Part shown: positions 43,301 through 53,300 of the stretch, piece by piece
How positions within the stretch are numbered: position 1 is the first letter of the stretch
How the letters are laid out: every line of letters begins with the position of its first letter
NCBI RefSeq assembly: GCF_000003815.2
Contig: NC_049983.1
Location: 13,708,240-13,772,239, forward strand
Direction of reading: 5' to 3'
From: Branchiostoma floridae
Taxonomy: Eukaryota > Chordata > Leptocardii > Amphioxiformes > Branchiostomatidae
DNA: 64,000 nt
Made by a program: the position numbers and the translations under genes
The notes under the pieces: generated by a model
What the model was told of the DNA's origin: nothing
Database searches by the model: none
What the model saw: the letters and a program-made list of their open reading frames with translations, nothing else

Positions 43301-44047
43301 GTGTATATGGCGACAGGTGTATTAGGAGACAGGTGTGTCAGGACACAGGTGTATCATGACACAGGTATATCAGGACACAGGTGTATCTAGACACCAGGGC
43401 ATCGGAAGACAGGTGCGTCAAACTTGCTATGCTATGTAAATCTACTGTACCACAAATACATCCATACGGTGTCTATTTTGTATTTGATTGAAAAAGGGGA
43501 AAATCGAATGTTCCGACGCCTCTGTGTTAGGGTTAGGGTTACGCGGCGACTGTTCTCTTGATCTTGATCTTGATTGGGTACTGGACAATGCCCCTCAGTT
43601 GGGGCAAAGCGTCCAGGGGGAGTGCTGCGCCTTAATGTCCCCTGAGGCGTCGGAGAACTGCCTCCTTGAACTTTGGAGCGTCTGTGATCTCCGTGACCTC
43701 GTACGGTAGAGAGTTCCAATCTCTCACGGTTTGTGGGAAGAAGGAATATGTTGGAACATAGTGGTGTCAGAACATATGGGTGTCAGGGTTTAATGGAAAA
43801 AGGACAGTATCTTTTAAAAATCATTTCCAGCCAGGATCCGAAAAAACAACAGGACCAAGAAGATCCTCTCACCTGCCCCTGCATGGTCCTGTAGCCTTTT
43901 CACCAGAACTGCCTTGGTTCCACCTGTCCCCAGCCCCAGCTTTGTGCACTCCTGTTTCAGCTGGGCCACTGTCATCTTGCTGGGGTCGGGGATGGTGCAG
44001 TCTCCCTCTTTGGTCGCTGCTGCTTTCCTCTTTGCTGCACGAGGCAT
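37357..44047 (-). CDS. PARP3: Poly(ADP-ribose) polymerase 3 with N-terminal SAP domain
   Basis: Nuclear ADP-ribosyltransferase activated by DNA breaks. Ten coding exons (5' to 3'): 44047-43873, 43094-42958, 42339-42208, 40876-40679, 40252-40117, 39915-39695, 39411-39166, 38423-38246, 38032-37886, 37532-37357. All junctions are AG/GT and keep phase, giving 581 codons against about 533-540 in human PARP3. Visible domains: SAP (about residues 22-57), WGR with W145-G146-R147, helical regulatory domain (about 225-345) and catalytic domain with H433, Y463, E560 (LLWHGT, GIYFAS, SEYLVY). PARP3 rather than PARP2 is indicated by the LNQTNI, MPLGKLSK and SGLRIMPHSGGRVG-like signatures and the GQPxxQ...SFSQSEYL end. 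The SAP exon is not in the human protein as I remember it. The start codon has no alternative before the N gap at 44054, so an upstream exon is possible. Confidence 0.93.
38687..39085. repeat. 17-bp minisatellite in a PARP3 intron
   Basis: About 23 imperfect tandem copies of a 17-bp unit, CAGGTGCACTGCATAAA, lie between PARP3 exons 7 and 8. Variants swap CACTG for TACTG, CACCA or TACCA. Each unit carries an E-box core CAGGTG. Because 17 is not a multiple of 3 and the minus-strand unit has no stop in any frame, long repetitive frames appear on the minus strand; these are not genes. Confidence 0.92.
41190..42017 (+). mobile_element. 5'-truncated non-LTR retrotransposon (CR1/L2-like 3' end)
   Basis: The plus strand encodes the C-terminal tail of an ORF2 protein (to the TAA at 41723-41725), with LIEGVQRRASKYILG, an RLTSLGMLPLSYRRE segment and a later SIWNGLDENLR segment. 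This order is typical after the reverse transcriptase domain of CR1/L2-type elements. It begins after an (ACT)n run at about 41195. A 3' UTR of about 290 bp ends in AATAAAGAAATAAACAAATA, a microsatellite-like tail. It lies in the PARP3 intron between exons 3 and 4, antisense to PARP3. No endonuclease or catalytic RT remains, so it cannot move itself. Confidence 0.75.
43100..43425. repeat. 16-17-bp minisatellite in PARP3 intron 1
   Basis: Imperfect tandem copies of units such as ACAGGTGTATCAGGAC, about 20 in number, start directly after the acceptor of PARP3 exon 2. A longer block from GGAGACAGGTGTATTG onward is itself duplicated (about 43185-43300). Like the minisatellite in the intron near 38.9 kb, each unit is built on CAGGTG. 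Confidence 0.85.
43555..43790 (-). mobile_element. 3' end of a non-LTR retrotransposon
   Basis: The minus strand encodes YSFFPQTVRDWNSLP followed by a KFKEAVLRRLRGH end and a TAA stop at 43634-43632. This is the characteristic C-terminus of many animal non-LTR ORF2 proteins. A short 3' UTR ends in AATCAAGATCAAGATCAAGA, a simple-repeat tail. It lies in PARP3 intron 1 in the same orientation as PARP3, is strongly 5'-truncated, and belongs to a different family from the copy at 41.2-42.0 kb. Confidence 0.65.
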
Positions 44048-44053
44048 GTGTAC

Positions 44054-44153
44054 NNNNNNNNNNNNNNNNNNNNNNNNNNNNNNNNNNNNNNNNNNNNNNN
44101 NNNNNNNNNNNNNNNNNNNNNNNNNNNNNNNNNNNNNNNNNNNNNNNNNNNNN
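44054..44153. other. Assembly gap (100 N)
   Basis: Exactly 100 N, a conventional placeholder for unknown length, six bases upstream of the PARP3 start codon. It hides the PARP3 5' UTR and promoter and possibly part of the zinc-finger gene's first exon. Confidence 0.99.
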
Positions 44154-44665
44154 TTGGGCAGAATCGAAACACCCGTGACCACAGTCGTCATCGGTGGAGG
44201 TAAATGTGTTCTCAGTGCCATACAGGGTCGTTTTTGGGGCGATCCAGGGGGCGTGAGCGTCCTATGGTGGCGATTTTCAGTATAAAGGACACATCATCAA
44301 GATATTGTTGTGTGTTGGGGGGGGGGGGGGGGGGGGGGGGCCAAAAATTTTGGATGTGGGAAAATATTATGATAAGTACACAACACATCGCAGGTAGTAG
44401 CATTTTGCCTATAAACTGAAACTTGTCCAACAGATCTTATTCACGTCATGTGCCCATACTCCATTTTTCATGTTATTATTTGTTTTCTTGCTTTATCTGT
44501 TGGATTTTTAATGCTTGCAATTTACATTATTTTTTAGATAATGAAAAATCGGTTTTGTGATTATATACTCAGTAAGTCTACTTGATTCTGTTGTAGACAT
44601 TGATATCTGCTGTGGAGCTGTAGTAAGGTGTTTTATGCAATGTGCCTTTCTTCTCCGAATTACAG
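44154..44665 (+). other. Region between gap and zinc-finger coding exon
   Basis: Probably the upstream intron of the zinc-finger gene. GGAG/GTAAAT at 44199/44200 is a plausible splice donor for a 5' non-coding exon. The end is a clear acceptor, a pyrimidine-rich stretch followed by AATTACAG at 44658-44665. A run of 24 G (44317-44340) lies between them. Confidence 0.45.
44317..44340 (+). repeat. Homopolymer run of 24 G
   Basis: An uninterrupted G tract. Its true length is uncertain because such runs are hard to sequence. It could form G-quadruplexes near the divergent gene starts. Confidence 0.9.
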
Positions 44666-45490
44666 ATGCAATCACCAGGCAGTCTTCCTGCAGGCAACAG
44701 GGGCCTTGGCAAGCCCTGCCTCCACATGAAGCCCAGCCCCACCCTGCAGCTGCGGCCTGGCCAGCTCAGCTGTCCACAGTGTGAGTACAGCTCACCCCTG
44801 AACCTGCAGCACGGGGCTCCAGGTACAGCCATGAACACCTGCATGCACACGTCCCCGCCACCTGCAGGTGTCAGGTATGACCACACAGGTCCCAGCCAGC
44901 TGCAGGATGGTACAGACATGGATGCGTCCATGGTAACGCACCACGACAGCGGACAGGACATGAGTGTGTATGATGCGGCACAGAGCAACTATCTGTCCGC
45001 CAGTCCTGTGGACCAGAAACCTACGGTGACTTCTAACAGCCCAAGTCCCAGCAAAAAGGGTTCTGCTAAGGGTGGCAGGGCACAGAAGTCTCACAAAGCA
45101 AAGGCAGCAGTCGGTAAAGGCACAGACGAACCTTACCAGTGTGACGAGTGTTCCTTCAGCTCCCCACAGCGCGACAAGCTCATCAGGCACATGAAGACGC
45201 ACACTCAGGGGCCTCGTGCGCGTCCCAACCTGCGGCCGTGTCTCCACTCCTGTCACCAGTGTGGCTACGGCACTCCTCACAAGGATAAGCTGGTCAGGCA
45301 CTTGCGGACTCACAGCGGCGAGAAGCCATTCAAGTGTCCGCAGTGCACGTACGCGTCATCACGGAAAGACAAGCTGATGCGTCACATGCCCACCCACACG
45401 GGAGAGAAGCCTCATAAGTGCCCGCAGTGTACCTACGCTACAGCACGCAAAGACAAGCTGAACAGACATGTGCTAACCCACATCAAGTAG
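44666..45490 (+). CDS. C2H2 zinc-finger protein, four fingers
   Basis: A nuclear zinc-finger protein, probably DNA-binding; target unknown. The coding exon begins with ATG at 44666, immediately after a splice acceptor (AATTACAG), and runs 274 codons to TAG. Four fingers of form CX2CX12HX3H lie at C159/C162/H175/H179, C196/C199/H212/H216, C224/C227/H240/H244 and C252/C255/H268/H272. Fingers 2-3 and 3-4 have SGEKPF and TGEKPH linkers. The finger 1-2 linker is long and Pro/Arg-rich, so finger 1 may act apart. All fingers repeat the KDKL/RDKL helix motif, suggesting internal duplication. An orphan CPQC pair at residues 36-39 looks like a decayed finger. Residues 1-155 are low complexity (Ser, Pro, Lys). 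It resembles expanded amphioxus zinc-finger genes, but I assign no ortholog. It lies between PARP3 and RRP9. Confidence 0.85.
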   Translation: MQSPGSLPAGNRGLGKPCLHMKPSPTLQLRPGQLSCPQCEYSSPLNLQHGAPGTAMNTCMHTSPPPAGVRYDHTGPSQLQDGTDMDASMVTHHDSGQDMSVYDAAQSNYLSASPVDQKPTVTSNSPSPSKKGSAKGGRAQKSHKAKAAVGKGTDEPYQCDECSFSSPQRDKLIRHMKTHTQGPRARPNLRPCLHSCHQCGYGTPHKDKLVRHLRTHSGEKPFKCPQCTYASSRKDKLMRHMPTHTGEKPHKCPQCTYATARKDKLNRHVLTHIK

Positions 45491-45696
45491 AAATGGATCA
45501 TCCATAACCATCCTCACCTGTACTACACAATTTACAGTGTAGTCAGTAGTCCTAGTAGGGTCTAGATTATTGCTTCATAAGGTCAACAAGTATGCAGTTG
45601 TGTATAATCTGCATTTTTTCTTACTCATTGCTTATTGTCCAACATTTAAAGAATATGTAGGTGAGTAATGTGAGTAACATATACTTAAATGAGTGT

Positions 45697-45702
45697 AATA
45701 AA
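45697..45702 (+). terminator. Poly(A) signal of the zinc-finger gene
   Basis: AATAAA about 210 bp after the stop codon. A second AATAAA at 46212-46217 may give a longer 3' end. Confidence 0.55.
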
Positions 45703-47317
45703 TACATACAGTAATGTGTATCAAATTAGAACAAGAGGAGTTTGGGTGACAAATGTGCATAGCAGGCTTGTTGTCTACCACAGCTTTCAAAAGACTAGGA
45801 TTAAAATTAGAATATTTTTTTGTTCAAGAAATCTAATGCAATGGCTGTGTTTCCAGCTTGACTAGCCGTATTTTGTAAGAATTGTAAAAGTTTTAAGAGT
45901 TTTATCCTAGCATTTACCCCAGCAAGAGCATAGCCATGTACAAGTAGTTTAAGAGCAGTCAGAGCACTGATGTATCTCATTTATTTTTAGTTTCAGAGAA
46001 AACAGCTTTTTTGTTCTGTCATCTTCTTGAAGATACTTTTGAAGTTCAGTCTTTGCTTTGATTCAGAACTTGACATAGAATGATGATTCTTTTATTCTGA
46101 ATCTGCATTCTCCTTGCTTTGTTACATATCACTTGTTACATAAAGGATGTGACTTTGTTTTCACTTTGCAAACACTGATGAAATATGTGAATCTCACTAT
46201 AGGAGACATGTAATAAAACACTTAGACATTTAATGCTGTTTTAAAAGTGAAGCGTGATTAATTAATTGATATGATTATTCTGGGGGCCATGTATGGAATC
46301 CAAAATACATGTATATAAAACAAACAAGGTAATAGGTATAGATGATTTTTCATGCAGTCTGGTAATGTCAAAAATGTTACCATTTTCATAGTATCTATTT
46401 ACTAAATTAGTATTAATTGTAGTGACCTAATGTTAATTGTTTTATGAGAGATGTGATGTAGGTGGTAAATGTTTTGTCAAAGTTCTTACAATTTAAGTTA
46501 CATTTACTTTTACCATTGTTTGCTGGACAGCTAGAGGGCAATAGATACCATTTCATAATGACCATTGTACTACTAGCCTTCCTCTTTTGACAAACTACAT
46601 GTAACGTTAGTGTGATTAAAAATTGTTACCAATTCATGAGTCCAAACAGAGTCAATAACAGTTGAGAACAAATCATGTGCATGCATGATGGGTGAGGGCA
46701 AGGAGGTTATGGGGCAGCCTGGTTCCTATCTCTGCCTCCTGTTTGCAAAGTTCCTTGTTTGTGGTAAACCTATTACATCCAATACCCTTTGCCCTATCCA
46801 GTACCCCTTAGGAAAAAAAATTCATCCATAATATTTGCAATAGATTGTTCGATAGGGACCAGGTAGGTAACTAATAGGATGGACAACTTGTCTGGTACAT
46901 GTATGGAAATAAAAGCCAAGACAACATTGATTCAAACTTTAAAGCGACCCCTTGTAAGGTCGCTTCGTACTGCAACAATATCGCATAGTTAGGCAAATGG
47001 CCCTGGCAAAACAAGGGCATGTATTAGTACATTTGAAGTGACATACATGTATCAAAAGTGACATGTATGCTGAACCATAGGGGTCACTTTTCACAAGTTA
47101 TATAATCTTAGAAAAGCTGAATTTGTCATCGTTGTTGCAAGGAAGAACAATACCCATATGGTTTACAGGTAACGTTACATCTACAATTAAACGTTATCTC
47201 TACATTTGGTTTCCGGTATGCATTGTACGTTGTTTGCCTAACTATGCGATAGTATCTGTAGTGTGCACCAATGCTGCTAGGGAGCGCTTTTTTATTTCCC
47301 TGCATGCACCAGACAAA
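45703..47317. other. Intergenic, including the RRP9 promoter
   Basis: AT-rich and without coding signals. A short hairpin AAGCGACC/GGTCGCTT (46942-46965) is present. The last 200-300 bp should hold the RRP9 promoter and 5' UTR. I see no convincing TATA box, which fits a housekeeping gene. Confidence 0.55.
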
Positions 47318-50300
47318 ATGTCGTTCTTCATCAGAAACTCTGCGAAAGCGAAGATCTCCAGTACAAAAGTTGGCCAAAAGAGAAAGGTAAGGGTTGTATA
47401 AGCTCAATTTTAGTGGAAATATGTCAGAGAAGACATAAACATAAGTATGTGTGACAGGTTTTGTGAGAAGATCGAATAAAAAGCAACTCTGCGGTCGAAA
47501 TCTGAACGGCGTCTGCTGTGCAGGAACGCACATGGCCTGTATAAGTTTTGAATACGATGTCCTGCGCTTCCTAGCGTTTTATTTTGGCATAGGATGTCTG
47601 TGCAGATCTTAAAAATTGATGAAATCAATCTTCCTTAATGATTTGTTATTTCATGTCCAACTTTTCTTCATTTCACCCGTCCTTGCGAAAGCATGCATTA
47701 TATTTATCATGTGTAGGCAGATTGGGGGAGGGGGGCAGTAGAGAAGTGGACCTGTTCCAAGGATATTAGTCAAACCTGGTCTCAGCAACCATTCAAGGGA
47801 CTGAGGAACATTTGGTGCTATTTTAGTGTTATATAAGCGTATGGTGTATGTGAGGCATGTAGATTGATATTCATACCACAGACACCAGGGAAACCAGGAG
47901 GAAAAAAGACAACCAATGGCAGGCTAGCAGGGAAGAGACGGATGAAGGGAGGAAATGAAGAGATAGCCAGTGATGAGGAGATCCTAAGGTAAAGATAAAA
48001 ACTTCTACTTCAATGAAATTGCCTAAAGTACATGTCCATGATCATGTCAAACGAACTGTAAGTCAGAATCATACATGTAGAGGGAGCAACAATATATGAT
48101 GATAGATGTGGGAGAAGTAGGTTCATACTTACCACCCTTCAGCATAATACTGTTCTCCAGCTCTGTTAGTGTTACCCTGGGAAACCAGACTCCTTAGAAG
48201 CAGCACGGAAAGGGTTCTCTACCGATCCTCTGCCACAGGCATGCTAGTAACTTACAGTTACTCCTGCCCCACAATACATCTGGCCCCACTATATATTTGC
48301 CGGCTCCTATATATTCGCTTCCCCAGAGTCCGTGAGAGACTTGGTGAGAGGCAGGCAATAGTGGGGGCCTGATGGATCATGGGGTGGGTGTAAGTTGTGG
48401 GTGTGCATATGGTGGGGCATCAGTACTACAGTAGTGAACCCTTTCTTTCTTGGCCTTAGGAGTCTGGTTTACCAGAGTACAGCTTTTTAGGTACAAAGTG
48501 GTGATGTACAAACCATCACCTGTTTCCTTTTGAAGGATAAGAATGTACTTTTGAACACAATGATAATGTCCATCCCCTTGTCTGGACAGTGATGTTGAAG
48601 ATGTCCCTGAGGAGGAAGCATCAGAAGATGAGGAGGAGACGGCCCAGGAGAAAAGACTCCGCCTCACCAAGCAGTACCTGGCACAGCTGGAGGAGGAAGG
48701 TTAGTAACTACAAAGGTTAACCCGCAACGTAAATTGACTAGCTTGCTTAATTCGTGTTTCTGATGGATTTAGACAAACCTTTAGTTGTGAAACATATCTG
48801 CTTAAATTAAAAGTCAACTATCACAAAGAAGCAAGAAGTCTAATACTCTTTAGTTGATTATATGCTTGTGCTATCTTGACAATGTATGCAAGTATCTGTA
48901 AACTGTTCTTTGTTTTGACCTATTCTATGAACATAGAATAAAGGTCTTCACTCAAAATATAAGGGGAATCATAAGCCAACTAACTAGAACCTGGACAGTG
49001 AACAGCTAATTTATGAGCATTTGTATTAGTATGATGTGATAGCTGTAGCTTTACTGTGTCAAAAGTTGAATGGATCACAGCAGAAAATCAGCAGTTAGTG
49101 GATTGTGAACCCATGTTGAGTCTGTTATTCCTCCCACAGAAGCTGAGAAGAGGGTTACAGATGAGATAGACAGAGATGCCATCTCCCACAGGCTGCAGGA
49201 GGACCTGGTGAGAAACAGTTTCATACTTATAGCAGAAGCAGTACATACTGGTGAGACAGTGTTGTGAGATCGTAATCTTACAAACCATGTACAGAAATAT
49301 CTCTTGGAAAGTTACATGATAGAAGTCAAAAAGCTTGATGTTTGATGTCTAAACTCTATTAATAATATACATCCATTGTATCTTGAATCTGTTCTGTGAT
49401 GCATTCAGATTGTCATGTTTGAGGGGATAAGAAATACTAATGTTGAGGATATCTACCATCTTGTCTAGGTTCTTAGTAAAGGGGGATGAGTTTTTTTAAT
49501 TGCTTAAGAAATAGTTTTTGTTTTGTTTTCCCATGTCCATCCTTCCCTACAGCTGGAGCAGAAAGGGAAGCTTCAGAGAAAAGTAGCTGCACAGGTGAGG
49601 TTTTACCCATCAACATGTGATCAAATTACATTATTACTAATAGCATGTAGTACACTCTGAGAAGCAAAATAGAGGTCAAGTGGTCTCTTCAGTTGTCAAT
49701 GTTGAGTAAGACTTTCATCTTGCTCAAAACCTGGTCAATAAATTGTACAAGTAGGCAAGGTTAGGATGTGAACATTGGCCAAGTGATCTAGAACCATGCT
49801 GTTAACCTTAAGACAGCCATTGTTCTATTTGCTTTATGATTCCACTAATTCACTAGCCTGTGCTCCCGTTGTGTCTTTCAGTACATTCCACCGACACCTG
49901 CGGACATCCAGGTGTTACGAGGCCACCAGCTGCCCCTCACCTGTCTGGTCGTGTCCTCAGACAGCAAACACGTGTACACAGGTGCCAAGGACTGCTCCAT
50001 CATCAAGTGTAAGTCACTGCACTAACTTCCTGCAGAGTTTAACTGTAGTTTACAAAAGGTACAAATCATATTTCTGTTACTGTCCTAAATTTTGTCTCTT
50101 GTACAATTAAGCCATGGAGTCACTTGAATGATTTGTGTCTTACAAAGTTAATATATATCCTGATTAGGGGGAAAAAGATAAACTATCACAGTTTATTTAG
50201 ATGTTATGATCAAGTAGAAACTGAAATAAGTCTAGTTGACCAGAACCTTTTTCCTTTGGTGTTGTCTGCAGGGAACATAGCAGAGGGGAAGAAGGAAAAA

Positions 50301-53300
50301 GTGGTAGCTGGAGGAAGGAAAGGCACAGAAGACAAGCACCAGGGGCACACGGCTCACGTGCTCTGCTTAGCCATTTCTTCTGACAACAAATTTCTGGTGA
50401 GTAACAATGGAGAAAAGAGTCTGTGTGTGAATTGTGCAGGAAGCATATTATTGCATTCATATGTCAGTACTAACTGATGGAGGCCACAGAATGATATCTG
50501 TATGTTGGTCTTTAGTGTTCTCTCTAGGATTGTGCAACACATAAGATATTCAAATGTGCCTGAACCTAAGGCTGTGGAGGTTTCAATAGCTTTATACTTT
50601 TATATATGCTGTTCTCTGGTGTTGTCTCTAGGGTTGTGTAGAATATAAAATATTCAAATGTGCCTGAACATGAAGCTGTGCAGGTTTCAGCAGTCTTATA
50701 CCTTGTGCTTTGTGCAGGCCTCTGGGTGCAGGAACAAGATAATCCACATCTGGGACCCCGTCAGTCTCACCAGACTTCACACCTTCACAGGACACAGGGA
50801 TGCTGTAGCTGTGAGTACCATTTCACTTCAGGGGGAGCAGTGCACTGTACTGCCACCAAAGTTTAACTTTGTTTTGTTTTTACAAATGTCAGTGGATTGG
50901 AATTGCTTGGAAAAGGAGATGTTAGATGTATTAACTGTAAGTGTACGTTAGTTATGTTAAACATTTGGAAGTGACCACATGCACATGCACACAGACAGAT
51001 TACATGGTTCTTGTGACTGAGGTATGGTATGGACAATTAAGATGTTCTTGTGAATTGTGTTCTGACAGAAATAATGTAATCTTCCAGTAACTGCACTATC
51101 CTATGAGTTTGAAGAGTAATAGTTATAGATGACAGGATTTGACTATGTACTGATATTTTCCCTCCCCAGGGCCTAGCCTTCAGGAAGGGTACTCACACCC
51201 TGTTCAGTGGCTCCCATGATAAGACAGTGAAAGTCTGGAGTCTGGACGAGATGGCGTATGTAGAAACACTGTAAGTCTGATCGGCCATATGTGCATGTTC
51301 CTTCAGTTGGGATCATCTGTAGCTATGTACCCATAGTCTACATCCCTGATCCCTTCATGTCCTCCATGTCCTACAAAAAATTTGAATGGTGTCATTTCCA
51401 GTTCTAACACCACCACTATATGTGCTATTGTTATGGTTACTGTAATCTGCTATGTGTATTGAGCATCTGTCTGCTCTGGGCTTATCCATATGTCCAATTG
51501 TCGACTCTGTCGAGCACAATGTAGCACAACTGAAGGATGAATGGAAAACGTAAAAGTGAAAAGAGGATGTTTGGGGGATCCTGCATATAAAACTGCTTTC
51601 CTTATAACTAATGGCTATGCTATGTCAGTAGTTAGGAGGATATTTCCACCACTTGGTGTCCTGAAATGTTCCCATGTTTTCCCAGGTTTGGTCACGAAGA
51701 CTCCATCATGGCGTTGGACAGCCTAGCTAGAGAACGTGCTGTAACAGCAGGGGGCAGGGACAGGACAGTCAGGGTGTGGAAGATCCCTGAAGAATCCCAA
51801 CTAGTGTTCCATGGAGAGAACAGGTACTGCACATGTACATGGCACAGACAGAGTCAGGCTGGATGTATATAATATGAGGCAAATATGAGGTCATGTAATG
51901 TATGTTTGATTCACTGGCCAGTTAGGTCACAGTTTTCATCGTGATTGGCTGTCAGTTATTCATTTATTGATTAACCATTTATTGGGTAGGCCGACTACTT
52001 TCTCTTGGCAACCAGTGGCTGAATTGTGAGGAGCTTACAACAGGCAGGGTTAAATTACAAGGGTCTGGAGCGAGCTGCCATTCGGCGCCGCTCATGTGAC
52101 CTCAGTACGACTATCGCAAGTGTCTGGAGCAAGCTGCCATTCGGCGCCACTCAAGTGACCTCAATACGACAGTAAATGCCCCAGGTGCGGCCAAGGAACT
52201 GTAGGTTTTTCTTGTTGATACATTTCAGCAAGTGATGTTACAGCTTCCAATGATTGTAGCATATCCAGAGGCCATCTTTTTGCTCTATGCAAGAATGTCA
52301 GGAAAAGCGTTTCCTCTTGCAGGGGTTCCATAGACTGTGTGGCCTTCATCAACGAACAGCACATCGTGTCAGGGGATGACAATGGGTATGTACATTTTGT
52401 GCATTTTGCCAGACGTTTTCATTATACATTAGAAAGAGAGCATTACACCTCTTATAACTGGTTTGCACAAAGACAACAATACTGATCTCATGTTATTATA
52501 GTTATCAACATCAAACAGTAATATCTACAGGAATAAACCTTTATACAAATAGAGTAAATGCAAAGTATGACAAGATTAACTGTGATATTGACGCTCTAAT
52601 TCTAAATGTTTCACTTTTGAAGCAGCACATATATGGATTGTCACCGTATAGTCTTATGTAGTCTATATTGTAGACCTTTTGTAAGAAGGACGCAATACGG
52701 GTCTCATGCCTGCAAGGTGTTTATTGAATCAAAACCATTGAGTCTTTCACCAAGATAAAACCAACCCTGTCTTTTATCTTGTATCTGTGAAACTGTACTG
52801 CAGGAATGTTTGTGTGTGGGGCCTGATGAAGAATGTATCTATGACTGTACTGCAGGAATGTTTGTGTGTGGGGCCTGATGAAGAATGTATCTATGACTGT
52901 ACTGCAGGAATGTTTGTGTGTGGGGCCTGATGAAGAATGTATCTATGACTGTACTGCAGGAATGTTTGTGTGTGGGGCCTGATGAAGAATGTATCTATGA
53001 CTGTACTGCAGGAATGTTTGTGTGTGGGGCCTGATGAAGAATGTATCTATGACTGTACTGCAGGAATGTTTGTGTGTGGGGCCTGATGAAGAATTATCTA
53101 TGACTGTACTGCAGGAATGTTTGTGTGTGGGGCCTGATGAAGAATTATCTATGACTGTACTGCAGGAATGTTTGTGTGTGGGGCCTGATGAAGAAGAAGC
53201 CCCTGGTGTCCGTGCGAGGAGCTCACCATGCAGAGGGAAGTGAGCAGCAGGAGTGTTGGGTGTCGGCAGTGGCTGCCCTCACCAACTCCGACCTGATTGC

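Noticed and set aside
43526..43541. Telomere-like GTTAGGGTTAGGG
   Set aside because: Only about two and a half units, next to a retroposon tail; too short to call an interstitial telomere.
37357..44047. Assignment of the minus-strand gene as PARP2 or PARP1
   Set aside because: The WGR, helical-domain and catalytic signatures match PARP3 more closely, and the zinc fingers and BRCT of PARP1 are absent.
53022..53243. Plus-strand frame of repeated VLQECLCVGPDEE-like peptide
   Set aside because: An alternative frame through the RRP9 acceptor array; it ends in a stop inside exon 12 and does not make RRP9.
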